NCBI GenBank assembly: GCA_004562915.1
Contig: SFQZ01000010.1
Coordinates: 1 to 64,000 of the forward strand
Reading direction: 5' to 3'
Length of the DNA: 64,000 nt
Origin: a bacterium
Lineage (GTDB): Bacteria; Bacillota; Clostridia; Lachnospirales; Lachnospiraceae
Shown here: in pieces, positions 1 to 7,803 of the stretch
How the letters are laid out: every line of letters starts with the position of its first letter
How positions within the stretch are numbered: the stretch's first letter is position 1
Notes under the pieces: generated by a model
The model's database searches: none
The model's input: only the letters and a program-made list of their open reading frames with translations
Told to the model about the DNA's origin: nothing
Translations under genes and position numbers: made by a program

Positions 1-416
1 CTCCGGTCATGTGGCAGCAGATATGTCTGGAAAACCGCGAAATGATCTCTAAAGTTCTGGATGAGTTTATCCGTCTGATCGTTCAGGCCAAGTGCTGGGT
101 TGACAACAGTGACTCTTCCGAGCTTTATGACATGTTTTCTTCTTCGAGAGAGTATCGCAATTCCCTTCCTGATTCTACCAAAGGCGCCCTTGACAGGGTT
201 TATGCTGTTTATTGTGACCTTTACGATGAGGCAGGTGGAATTGCAGCTATTGCTACCCTTCTTGCAAATAACAATATCAATATTAAGAATATTGGAATCA
301 TCCATAACCGTGAATTTGAGGAAGGAGTTCTTCGAATCGAATTTTACGAAGAAGAAGATTGTATCAAAGCAGAAAACGTTCTGAATGAACATAATTATAC
401 GATCAAAAAACGATAA
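1..416 (+). CDS. tyrA: Prephenate dehydrogenase, C-terminal part (truncated by window edge)
   Basis: The reading frame is open from base 3 of the window, so the gene begins upstream and only about the last 138 codons are visible. The visible part opens with the helical dimerisation segment of prephenate dehydrogenases (MWQQICLENR, which in the family follows the substrate-binding region) and ends with an ACT-like regulatory domain (AGGIAAIATLLANNNINIKNIGI onward, roughly the last 60 residues). The enzyme converts prephenate to 4-hydroxyphenylpyruvate in tyrosine biosynthesis, and the ACT domain is the usual site of tyrosine feedback. aroA follows after 19 nt in the same direction, which fits a shikimate/aromatic operon. 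Family assignment is by motif and context. The catalytic NAD-binding half cannot be checked here. Confidence 0.85.
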   Translation, partial: PVMWQQICLENREMISKVLDEFIRLIVQAKCWVDNSDSSELYDMFSSSREYRNSLPDSTKGALDRVYAVYCDLYDEAGGIAAIATLLANNNINIKNIGIIHNREFEEGVLRIEFYEEEDCIKAENVLNEHNYTIKKR

Positions 417-435
417 CTTATGAAGGAGATCAGTT

Positions 436-1725
436 ATGAAAATTCAAAAAGCAATACATCCATTGCGTGGTGAAATTACCGTACCAGGAGATAAATCTAT
501 TTCCCATCGTGCGGTCATGTTCGGTGCACTTGCAGAAGGGACTACACGAGTTACCAATTTTCTGCAGGGAGCCGACTGCCTTTCCACTATTTCCTGTTTC
601 CGCAAATTGGGCATTCAGATAGAAAATAACACTCAGGAAATCCTGATTCACGGAAAAGGACTGCATGGTCTTTCTGCTCCTTCTGAAATATTGGATACCG
701 GCAACAGCGGTACAACTACCCGTCTGATTTCCGGTATTCTTGCAGGACAGAATTTTACAAGCACTCTCACCGGTGACGCTTCTATCCAGAGCCGTCCGAT
801 GGGAAGGATCATCAAACCTTTGTCCATGATGGGAGCTTTTATTGAAAGTGTCAAAGGAAATAACTGTGCTCCACTTACGATCCAGGGACATCCGCTGCAT
901 TCCATTCATTATGATTCTCCCGTTGCATCCGCACAGGTAAAATCCTGTGTACTGCTGGCAGGACTTTATGGTGATGGAATTACTTCTGTTACAGAGCCTT
1001 ATCTTTCCCGGAATCATACGGAACTTATGCTTTCACATTTTGGAGCAGAAATTACCAGCGAAGGCTCAACGGCTTCCATTAAAGCAGATCCAAAGCTTCA
1101 TGGCCTTGATATTTCCGTACCTGGTGATATCTCTTCCGCTGCATATTTTCTGGTTGCCGGACTTTTAGTACCCGGTTCCGAGATCCTTATTAAAAACGTA
1201 GGCGTTAATCCTACCCGTGATGGTATTTTACGTGTCTGCAAAGCAATGGGAGCAGATATTCAGCTTCTTAACCAGAAAATATCAGCCGGCGAAGCAACTG
1301 CCGATATTCTTGTACGTTACAGCCCTCTCCATGGCATTGTAATAGAGGGAGAACTGATTCCGACACTGATTGATGAAATTCCCGTAATCGCTGTGCTTGC
1401 TGCCTTCGCAGATGGAACGACCATCATACGAAATGCTGAAGAACTGAAAGTGAAAGAATCCAATCGTCTGGATATTATGGTAAAAGAACTGACCTCTATG
1501 GGATGTGATATCGAAGGAACCGATGACGGAATGATTATTCACGGAGGAAAAGCTTTACATGGGACTGTTATCGACAGCCGTCTGGACCACCGGATCGCCA
1601 TGTCCTTCGCCGTAGCAGGACTTGCCGCCGAAGGAGAGACAACCATTGAAAGAAGTGAATGTGTAGATATCTCCTATCCTGAATTCTATCAGGATCTTAA
1701 TAAATTGAATTGTGAGTATAAGTAA
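436..1725 (+). CDS. aroA: 3-phosphoshikimate 1-carboxyvinyltransferase (EPSP synthase)
   Basis: This cytosolic enzyme joins phosphoenolpyruvate to shikimate 3-phosphate to form EPSP, the sixth step of the shikimate pathway. The 429-aa length is normal for the family. Visible hallmarks are the N-terminal PGDKSISHRA motif, the LDTGNSGTTTRL loop (about residue 83) and the C-terminal DHRIAMSFAVAG segment that contributes active-site residues. The ATG follows a GAAGGAG ribosome binding site at a good distance. It sits 19 nt after the prephenate dehydrogenase gene and is probably co-transcribed with it. A large inverted repeat with a T-rich tail follows the stop and probably ends the transcript. 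Confidence 0.97.
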   Translation: MKIQKAIHPLRGEITVPGDKSISHRAVMFGALAEGTTRVTNFLQGADCLSTISCFRKLGIQIENNTQEILIHGKGLHGLSAPSEILDTGNSGTTTRLISGILAGQNFTSTLTGDASIQSRPMGRIIKPLSMMGAFIESVKGNNCAPLTIQGHPLHSIHYDSPVASAQVKSCVLLAGLYGDGITSVTEPYLSRNHTELMLSHFGAEITSEGSTASIKADPKLHGLDISVPGDISSAAYFLVAGLLVPGSEILIKNVGVNPTRDGILRVCKAMGADIQLLNQKISAGEATADILVRYSPLHGIVIEGELIPTLIDEIPVIAVLAAFADGTTIIRNAEELKVKESNRLDIMVKELTSMGCDIEGTDDGMIIHGGKALHGTVIDSRLDHRIAMSFAVAGLAAEGETTIERSECVDISYPEFYQDLNKLNCEYK

Positions 1726-1767
1726 TCAATGAAGTTTATTTCTGGTACCAGTTTGTAACGTGAGATA

Positions 1768-1936
1768 AAGCAAAAAATCGCATCCTTGTTTTAGAAGCAT
1801 TGGAGCAAGTGAGCCTGAAGATCCATCACTTACGCAGACTTAAGCGCGACGGCTCTCCGGAGCGTTTTAGTCGAAGTTAGTGATTAGCTGAAGGGGAACG
1901 ACCTGCTTCTAAAACAAGGATGCGATTTTTTTGCTT
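1768..1936. repeat. Long inverted-repeat element, possible bidirectional terminator or MITE-like repeat
   Basis: Two arms of about 32 nt (1768-1799 and 1904-1936) are complementary with only one extra T. The 104-nt interior can itself fold: ATCACTTAC pairs with GTTAGTGAT (one mismatch), and GACTTAAGCGC pairs with GCGTTTTAGTC (one wobble and one mismatch). Both outer ends carry A/T tracts, so on either strand the folded arm would be followed by a U-rich run. That suits a shared terminator for aroA (plus) and the convergent 1960-2631 gene (minus). An ordinary terminator is far shorter, so a mobile palindromic element is a real alternative. No coding sequence was seen inside. Confidence 0.6.
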
Positions 1937-1959
1937 TTTTCAGTTATAACATAGATATC

Positions 1960-2631
1960 TTACTTCTTCTCCACAATCTCATTTTTATTCTTGAAGATAC
2001 TGTTTGCCGGTACGACTCCTCTCACGCAGGAAAGTGGATAGATATTCGAGCATCTTCCCACTACCGTTCCCGGGTTCAGTACGGAATTGCATCCTACTTC
2101 TACATTGTCACCCAGCATAGCACCGAATTTTTTCATTCCTGTTTCAATCTCAAAGTCTCCGCCGTGTACAACAACCAGTTTTTTGTCAGATTTTACGTTG
2201 GAGGTAATAGAACCGGCGCCCATATGTGCTTTATATCCAAGAATGGAATCTCCCACATAATTGTAGTGTGGTACCTGAACTTTGTTAAACAGGATCACAT
2301 TTTTAAGTTCTGTAGAATTCCCTACCACAGCACCTTCTCCTACAATTGCACTTCCGCGGATAAAGGCACACTGGCGAATCTCCGCATGTTTTCCGATAAT
2401 ACAAGGTCCATTCAAGGCTGCAGTAGGAGCAATTTTTGCTGATTTTGCTACCCAGATATCATCTCCGATTTTATCGTACTCTTCAGGATCCAGCGTATTG
2501 CCAAGTTTCACAATAAATTCTTTTATCAGAGGCAGCAATTCCCATGGATAGGTTTTTCCCTCAAATAATTCCTTTGCGATTGTCTCATTCAGATCATACA
2601 GATTTTCAATTTTTACAGATTCCGTACTCAT
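1960..2631 (-). CDS. Left-handed beta-helix (GlmU acetyltransferase-like) protein
   Basis: The 223-aa protein consists of about 60 N-terminal helical residues followed by hexapeptide repeats of the left-handed beta-helix class (for example IWVAKSAKIAPTA, IIGKHAEIRQCAFI, AIVGEGAVVGNST and VEVGCNSVLNPGTVVG). This matches the C-terminal acyltransferase half of GlmU-type UDP-N-acetylglucosamine pyrophosphorylases, but the nucleotidyltransferase domain is absent. Proteins of this layout are usually annotated as UDP-N-acetylglucosamine pyrophosphorylase-related; the substrate is not known from sequence. It lies 14 nt downstream of topB on the same strand and is probably co-transcribed with it. An AAAGGAGG-like ribosome binding site precedes the ATG. 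Confidence is high for the fold and low for the reaction. Confidence 0.8.
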   Translation of the reverse strand: MSTESVKIENLYDLNETIAKELFEGKTYPWELLPLIKEFIVKLGNTLDPEEYDKIGDDIWVAKSAKIAPTAALNGPCIIGKHAEIRQCAFIRGSAIVGEGAVVGNSTELKNVILFNKVQVPHYNYVGDSILGYKAHMGAGSITSNVKSDKKLVVVHGGDFEIETGMKKFGAMLGDNVEVGCNSVLNPGTVVGRCSNIYPLSCVRGVVPANSIFKNKNEIVEKK

Positions 2632-2645
2632 AATGAATCCTCCTT

Positions 2646-4727
2646 TTATTTTTTATAGTTAGATGCGATTACATCGTATCTTGCCCGCAATGCATAATGG
2701 TTATTTATCTGCTGAACACCGTTTACTCTCACACGGATAAAATGTTCCAGTTTATCCATATATTCCTGTGAGGTAATGGTACCTTCTGCCACATAAGTAA
2801 GCCCTTTTTCCCAGCTGGCTGTCAGTTCCGGATTCAACAAAGAACGAATCGAAGCGTTAACCACTTCATAGATCATTTCGCCCAATTGGGTAGGAGTAAT
2901 GATCTGTGTTTTTTTATTCAATGCAATATACTTGATATTTACCAGTTTTTTCAGTATTTCTGCTCTTGTAGCACTGGTACCGATTCCACTTCCCTTGATC
3001 TGTGCACGCAGTTCTTCATCTTCAATCAACTGACCGGCATTTTCCATTGCAAGGATCATGGTACCTGAATTATAACGCTTAGGCGGAGAGGTTTCCCCTT
3101 CCTTGATTTCGAATGCTTTTACCGGAAGAATTGCCCCTTTTTTCAGTTTATGCAAATATTCCAGAAAAACGGCATCACACTGGATATCTTCTGTATTTTC
3201 TTCCTTCCCAGTGCTTTTCGCTCTGGTATTTTCTGACAAACCATCCTCGTTTGAAGCAGGCTGCGTATTGGATGCTCCCTTCTTCTGGGAAGGAAGATTA
3301 GCAACTTTCAGGTATCCTTCTTCAACGAGTACTTTAAAGCCGGAAAATAATTTTTCCTGCCCCACAGCTGTCGCAAGACTGACTTTCTCATACACAGCAG
3401 GAGGATAAAAGATACTCAGAAATCTTCTGACGATTACCTGATATACTTTCTGTGATACGGATGGGAGACGATTCAGATTTCCCAGTCCCTGCCCCGTGGG
3501 GATAATTGCATAATGGTCTGTGATCTGCTTGTCATTCACATATCTTGTCTTAGAAAGGCCTTTATAACTTTCCTTATCCAGTATTTCCTGCACAAATGGC
3601 TGTGCTACAGGATAGTGGAGCAATCCTTTCAGATTTCTTGTAATTTCTTTCGAAACCGCTGTAGAAAGAACTCTGGCATCGGTTCTTGGATAAGTAACCA
3701 ACTTTTTCTCATATAATTCCTGAACAACTCGTAATGTTTCATCCGGGCTGATCTTAAACATCCGGGAACAGTCATTCTGCAGTTCTGCCAGATTGTAAAG
3801 AAGTGGTGGATTCTTCTTTTCTTTCTTTTTCTCTATTTTGTCAAGAACCGCATGCATGCCATCCTGGGGTACCGTAAGGGCACTTTCCTTTTGAAGGATA
3901 ACCCGCAGTTCTTCGGCTTTATCTCTTTCCTTGAAACCATTCTCCTTGTACAGATAGGGAGACTGAAAATACCTGCTGCCTTCTACGGCACGCCATTCTC
4001 CGTCAAATTCTTTCCCTTCCAGCGAGAATTTTCCCAGAACCCGATAAAACGGTGTTTTTACAAACTCCCGGATTTCCCGCTCTCTTCTGACCACCATTCC
4101 CAATACACAGGTCATAACACGGCCAACAGATATGGCCTGATATTTGGTTCCCATATAATTAGAAATACTGTTGCCATACAAAAGAGTCAGCAAACGGGAA
4201 AAATTGATTCCCATAAGATAGTCTTCCTTGGCTCGCAGATAAGCGGAAGCGCTCAGGTTGTCATAGGCACTCAGGTCTTTCGCTTCTTTAATACCTCTGA
4301 GAATCTCCTCTTCAGTCTGGGAATCAATCCATACTCGCCTCTCTTGCTTTCCTTTTACACCTGCCATCTGGGCCACAAGACGATATATGTATTCTCCTTC
4401 ACGTCCGGAGTCGGTACACACATAGATGGTTGTCACATCCTGACGTTTTAAAAGACCTTTTACAATTTCAAATTGCTTTTTTACTGCCGGTATCACTTCA
4501 TACTTAAATTCTCCCGGCAAAAATGGAAGAGTTTCCAGTGACCACCTTTTATACTTGATGTCATAAACTTCCGGATAACTCATGGTAACAAGATGTCCCA
4601 CACACCAGGTAACGATTGTATTTTCCGATTCCAGATAGCCATCACGCCTCTGGGCATTTATCTTCAGAGCTTTGGCAAACTCCTGTGCAACACTTGGTTT
4701 CTCTGCAATAAATAGTGATTTGCTCAT
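2646..4727 (-). CDS. topB: DNA topoisomerase III
   Basis: This is a type IA topoisomerase of 693 aa that relaxes and decatenates DNA through a transient 5'-phosphotyrosine bond. It begins with the TOPRIM segment (SKSLFIAEKPSVAQEFAKAL), has a TOPRIM acidic motif near CTDSGREGEYIYR (about residues 104-116), and has the active-site tyrosine in YPRTDAR (about residue 345). The later GTSATRAEILKKL motif is also typical. The length fits the TopB class of Firmicutes without an extended zinc-finger tail. The ATG follows a CGGAGGACA ribosome binding site. Single-copy chromosomal forms and plasmid-borne forms look alike, but the neighbours here are housekeeping genes. Confidence 0.95.
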   Translation of the reverse strand: MSKSLFIAEKPSVAQEFAKALKINAQRRDGYLESENTIVTWCVGHLVTMSYPEVYDIKYKRWSLETLPFLPGEFKYEVIPAVKKQFEIVKGLLKRQDVTTIYVCTDSGREGEYIYRLVAQMAGVKGKQERRVWIDSQTEEEILRGIKEAKDLSAYDNLSASAYLRAKEDYLMGINFSRLLTLLYGNSISNYMGTKYQAISVGRVMTCVLGMVVRREREIREFVKTPFYRVLGKFSLEGKEFDGEWRAVEGSRYFQSPYLYKENGFKERDKAEELRVILQKESALTVPQDGMHAVLDKIEKKKEKKNPPLLYNLAELQNDCSRMFKISPDETLRVVQELYEKKLVTYPRTDARVLSTAVSKEITRNLKGLLHYPVAQPFVQEILDKESYKGLSKTRYVNDKQITDHYAIIPTGQGLGNLNRLPSVSQKVYQVIVRRFLSIFYPPAVYEKVSLATAVGQEKLFSGFKVLVEEGYLKVANLPSQKKGASNTQPASNEDGLSENTRAKSTGKEENTEDIQCDAVFLEYLHKLKKGAILPVKAFEIKEGETSPPKRYNSGTMILAMENAGQLIEDEELRAQIKGSGIGTSATRAEILKKLVNIKYIALNKKTQIITPTQLGEMIYEVVNASIRSLLNPELTASWEKGLTYVAEGTITSQEYMDKLEHFIRVRVNGVQQINNHYALRARYDVIASNYKK

Positions 4728-4750
4728 GTATTGTCCTCCGATAGATAAAA

Positions 4751-4779
4751 AGTATAATGGTTTTCGGACGGAAAGTAAA
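4751..4779 (-). promoter_or_regulatory. Candidate sigma-A promoter for topB
   Basis: Read on the minus strand there is TTTACT, a 17-nt spacer and TATACT, ending about 24 nt before the topB start codon. The spacing is ideal and the -10 box is one base from consensus; the -35 is weaker. The short leader still leaves room for the GGAGG ribosome binding site. Confidence 0.45.
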
Positions 4780-4806
4780 GAAAAATCTTGTACCCAAGTA
4801 TAAAGG

Positions 4807-6060
4807 TCAGGATGTATAGTAGCAGAGTGTTCTGTTTTTGTATACGATACATAATAGCAAAGCTACAAAGGTTACAGCCACCCAACTCCCAATCGTCAGA
4901 TTCCATCCCAGTTTTTCTACCATCACTCCAATCGTGAAGGTTGAAATCGCAGTTCCTAGATATGCCATAGAATTCAAAAATCCTGATACGGTAGATACTC
5001 TTCCAACGTTTTCAAATCGCAGTGCAAGCATATTTACAAATAAGGTATTCACAGCCATCATAGATGCCGTGATAACAGCGAAAAAAATGACAGTCAGTAC
5101 AATGGAGCCATTCTTTACAAACCAGATCCCCGTGAGAGCTGTTTCTGCAATTCCAAAGAAAACAACAGATGCCATAACTTCTCTTTCTCCACATTTTTTA
5201 AAAACATAACGTGCCGCATACGCACCGGTAAGATTTATTATGGGCAGAACTGTAGTAATCAATATGGAATAAGATGGAGACATAAGGAAGTTTTCCGTTA
5301 TAAAAGTAGGTACCCAGGTTGTAACCCCATCTTTCAGAATTCCATGAACTACAACAGGAATAATCACTGTTAGCAGTCCGGTATGCATCAATAAATCTGA
5401 AAAACTGATTTTTTCTATCGTTTCTGAGTTTGGCTGTTCGCCATCTTCTGTCATTTTGCCAAATTTCCTGGAATACTTCTCAACTTTGCCAAATCCATAC
5501 TTCCAGAACAAAGCCATAGCAGTCAGACAAAAGGCAGCAGTCACAAACACAGCTTTCCAACCGATTTTCCAGATTACCACAGCTGCAAGCAGATAAGAAG
5601 CTAATGTTCCTGCCACCTGAGAAGATACGATATCAATACAATACTTCTGCTTCTTTTTCGATGAGAGCATCTCAGCAAAAATACGGATAATCGGAGGCCA
5701 GATCATTGCCTGAGCATATCCGTTGATCCCCCAAATCATCGTCATCAAATAATAATTCTCGGTAACACCCATACAAAGATTGGCCAGTGCGGCTATCCAT
5801 AAACCTGTAAAAATCATTTTTCCCGGATGTATTCGATCTCCCAGAATACCGTTACATAACTGCCCGATTCCATAGGCAAAGAAATATACCATACTGATAA
5901 AACCAGCCTGACTCTTCGTCAGAACTGCTTCCTGAATCATTGCTGTCATAGCAGAAGAATAATTTAATCTTCCGATATAAGAAGTAAAATACGCAAACCA
6001 GCACAGCCAGAATAACAGACATGTCATTTGGTGATTTTCAATTTTTTTGAATTTTTCCAT
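4807..6060 (-). CDS. MFS transporter, organophosphate/phosphate antiporter (GlpT/UhpT)-like
   Basis: This is an integral membrane carrier of about 417 aa with roughly twelve hydrophobic segments. The first helix region (WLCWFAYFTSYIGRLNYS), the loop GDRIHPGKMIFTG and the helix NGYAQAMIWPPIIRIFAE resemble the organophosphate:phosphate antiporter branch, which moves glycerol-3-phosphate or hexose phosphates. Exact substrate cannot be read from sequence. Start codons at 6072 and 6060 are both possible. I prefer 6060 because the AGAAAGG ribosome binding site would overlap the upstream ATG. The promoter region (6092-6159) carries the same double half-site as the ABC importer operon and the YesM/YesN operon, so it is probably part of the same regulon. 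Confidence 0.82.
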   Translation of the reverse strand: MEKFKKIENHQMTCLLFWLCWFAYFTSYIGRLNYSSAMTAMIQEAVLTKSQAGFISMVYFFAYGIGQLCNGILGDRIHPGKMIFTGLWIAALANLCMGVTENYYLMTMIWGINGYAQAMIWPPIIRIFAEMLSSKKKQKYCIDIVSSQVAGTLASYLLAAVVIWKIGWKAVFVTAAFCLTAMALFWKYGFGKVEKYSRKFGKMTEDGEQPNSETIEKISFSDLLMHTGLLTVIIPVVVHGILKDGVTTWVPTFITENFLMSPSYSILITTVLPIINLTGAYAARYVFKKCGEREVMASVVFFGIAETALTGIWFVKNGSIVLTVIFFAVITASMMAVNTLFVNMLALRFENVGRVSTVSGFLNSMAYLGTAISTFTIGVMVEKLGWNLTIGSWVAVTFVALLLCIVYKNRTLCYYTS

Positions 6061-6091
6061 TGTTTTTTCCATCCTTTCTAAACATATAGCA

Positions 6092-6159
6092 ACTATAAAC
6101 AGAATCCTGTTTTTCAAAAATGGAAAAAACAACTTTTTTTGCTAGACAATTCTACACTT
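6092..6159 (-). promoter_or_regulatory. Operator O3 plus activator-type promoter of the MFS gene
   Basis: On the minus strand, TGTAGAA is followed by a TCTA core (6143-6146), then GTT and a TCCA core (6121-6124). The cores are 22 nt apart. A poor -35 (TTTTTG, 6115-6120) follows immediately, with a 17-nt spacer and TATAGT (6092-6097). The weak -35 touching the proximal half-site suggests activator dependence. The same layout occurs at 17007-17074 and 21448-21515. An AAACAG/CTGTTT hairpin (6097-6112) lies in the spacer. Confidence 0.65.
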
Positions 6160-6182
6160 ATGAATGTATTCGTTTGAACGGA

Positions 6183-6222
6183 GTTTTGTCCACTTGACAC
6201 ATAAGATTTCAAAAGCTATGAT
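6183..6222 (+). promoter_or_regulatory. Near-consensus promoter for the 6302-7724 operon, with a regulator half-site
   Basis: TTGACA (6194-6199), a 17-nt spacer and TATGAT (6217-6222) form a near-perfect sigma-A promoter on the plus strand, about 80 nt upstream of the 6302 start. Directly before the -35 is GTTTTGTCCA (6183-6192), identical over 10 nt to the promoter-proximal half-site of the sensor kinase operator O2. No distal half-site is present at the 22-nt spacing, so binding by the same regulator is only suggested. Confidence 0.65.
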
Positions 6223-6301
6223 GACAGTAAAGTAGCTGCGAATGACTGAATCCAAAACAAAAGCAGTTAAAATTCACTTATAATTCAGGAGATTTTTTAT
6301 C

Positions 6302-6799
6302 ATGAACGAGATGAAAACAATTTACCACGTAGAAGGAAAACTGTGTAAGGAATTTGTGGGACAGATTTCTTACACAGTCTGTCTTGAACAGTCATGGGAT
6401 GAACTGGATATAGAGTTTTCTTTCAGCCCTCAGTATTTTCGCCCGGAAGATCTGACACAAGAAAGGATACAGGAAATCACGGAGTACTGTAAAAAGGAAT
6501 ATCCTGACTTTTTCTCATCGAAAGAATCTCTGAACCTTTTCTCTTCTGATGATGAAATCAAAGATGCCATTTGCCATAATACCAAAACCGAGATTCATAC
6601 CTTGGCCACACTGAATGATGAGTTTATCGGCGGTATTCATCGGCAGCTTAGTACCCGTCATATGCATTTTACAAAAGCAGATGCTTCTGATGGATGTATC
6701 CCTCAATCAAAGATTGAGGGGGTATTGAAAGTGACACTGATCGTTTTTTCCGTACTTCTGGATAATACGGAATACTCCCTTGCAGTACGAGTACGATAG
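6302..6799 (+). CDS. Hypothetical protein upstream of a PHP hydrolase
   Basis: I do not recognise this 165-aa protein. It has no signal peptide or membrane segment, is acidic in its first two thirds, and alternates predicted beta strands with short helices (for example KTIYHVEGKLCKEF and GVLKVTLIVFSVLL). The first ATG follows a CAGGAG ribosome binding site. It is 16 nt upstream of the PHP-domain gene on the same strand and shares its strong promoter, so the two proteins probably work together, perhaps as partner or accessory subunit. It might be a lineage-restricted family. The upstream region faces the MFS gene, which carries the shared regulon operator. Confidence 0.7.
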   Translation: MNEMKTIYHVEGKLCKEFVGQISYTVCLEQSWDELDIEFSFSPQYFRPEDLTQERIQEITEYCKKEYPDFFSSKESLNLFSSDDEIKDAICHNTKTEIHTLATLNDEFIGGIHRQLSTRHMHFTKADASDGCIPQSKIEGVLKVTLIVFSVLLDNTEYSLAVRVR

Positions 6800-6815
6800 G
6801 AAGGAGCGTTGAAAA

Positions 6816-7724
6816 ATGTTTAAACGACTGGAATTACATAATCACACCACAGAGTCCGATGCGGTATTTACCTGTCGGGAACTGACTGATTTTATGGTTG
6901 CTGACCATGTGGATGCATTTGCTCTTACGGATCACAATACGATTTCCGGACATGACAAAATCAGAAAAATTCTGAAAGAGAATAATCTTCCGGTTTCCTG
7001 TATTTATGGAATGGAATACACCACTTATTATGGACACATTCTCTGCCTGAATCTGCATGAATATGTGCCATGGGAAAATATAAACAGACACAAACCGGAA
7101 CTACTATTTCAGGCTGCAAAAGATAAAGGGGCTCTGACCGGAATTGCGCATCCTTATTCCATGGGCTGGCCATTTGCCAGGGGATGCCGGTTTGAGATGA
7201 ACATGACAGATTATTCCTGCTGTGATTTCATAGAGATTTCTAATAATCTGGAGCCACTCCATGAGGTAAATGAACGTGGACTACTTCTTTGGGAAAATCT
7301 TGTCCTCTCCGGAGAACGTCTTGCTGCCACCTGTGGAATGGATCTCCATGGAAACAGTTCTCTTCATGGCCACTATTCCACTTATATTGAGGGGGAAGAA
7401 AACGGAGATATAGAAAAAGAACTGGAAACTGCTATTGGCAGCCAAAAGACCTGGGTGAGCAAAGGACCTCTTCTTCTTACAAATATTCAGGAGGGTACCC
7501 TGTCTTTCTCTGTACAGCAAACCGGAAAACCGGGGTATCAGCCGCCTGAGGATGAAAGCTATCTCATTACCTTACGTACTGTCTCAGGGACAATAACCTG
7601 TCGCTTACATGACACAGTATCGCTGGAAGATTTCGGAAATGCTACATGTATCATTCCAGAATTGTATGAAAAGGAAAGTATAATGGAAAATCTGGTATGT
7701 GTAAGTCCGGTTATTTCCATCTAA
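6816..7724 (+). CDS. PHP-domain metallohydrolase (CehA/McbA-type)
   Basis: This 302-aa cytosolic protein carries the PHP (polymerase and histidinol phosphatase) fold. Metal-ligand motifs visible are LHNHTTESD (His8 and His10), FALTDHNT, the GMEYTT glutamate, GIAHPYS and a late GMDLHGN. Family members are metal-dependent phosphoesterases. Without a recognised subfamily the substrate is open. The C-terminal 60 residues look like a small beta domain, as in other CehA/McbA-type proteins. It is the second gene of a two-gene plus-strand operon. A second PHP hydrolase (17082-17996) lies in the facing catabolic operon, suggesting both act on related phosphorylated intermediates. A bidirectional terminator follows. 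Confidence 0.83.
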   Translation: MFKRLELHNHTTESDAVFTCRELTDFMVADHVDAFALTDHNTISGHDKIRKILKENNLPVSCIYGMEYTTYYGHILCLNLHEYVPWENINRHKPELLFQAAKDKGALTGIAHPYSMGWPFARGCRFEMNMTDYSCCDFIEISNNLEPLHEVNERGLLLWENLVLSGERLAATCGMDLHGNSSLHGHYSTYIEGEENGDIEKELETAIGSQKTWVSKGPLLLTNIQEGTLSFSVQQTGKPGYQPPEDESYLITLRTVSGTITCRLHDTVSLEDFGNATCIIPELYEKESIMENLVCVSPVISI

Positions 7725-7738
7725 ACGATTTATCTATG

Positions 7739-7796
7739 AAAAAAGTTCTTTCTTCAGATGCCATCTTTAAGATGAATCCGGAAAAAGAACTTTTTT
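7739..7796. terminator. Bidirectional terminator between convergent operons
   Basis: A perfect 13-bp stem (AAAAAAGTTCTTT at 7739-7751 with its complement at 7784-7796) encloses a second small CATC/GATG stem. A run of T follows on each strand. It separates the plus-strand PHP gene from the end of the minus-strand operon. Confidence 0.85.
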
Positions 7797-7803
7797 CTGA
7801 ATC

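Noticed and set aside
430-1017. Open frame of 195 codons on the minus strand
   Set aside because: Antisense shadow of aroA; no protein family pattern.
3852-4451. Open frame of 199 codons on the plus strand
   Set aside because: Fully antisense to topB, with composition that mirrors its codons and no ribosome binding site or family motif.
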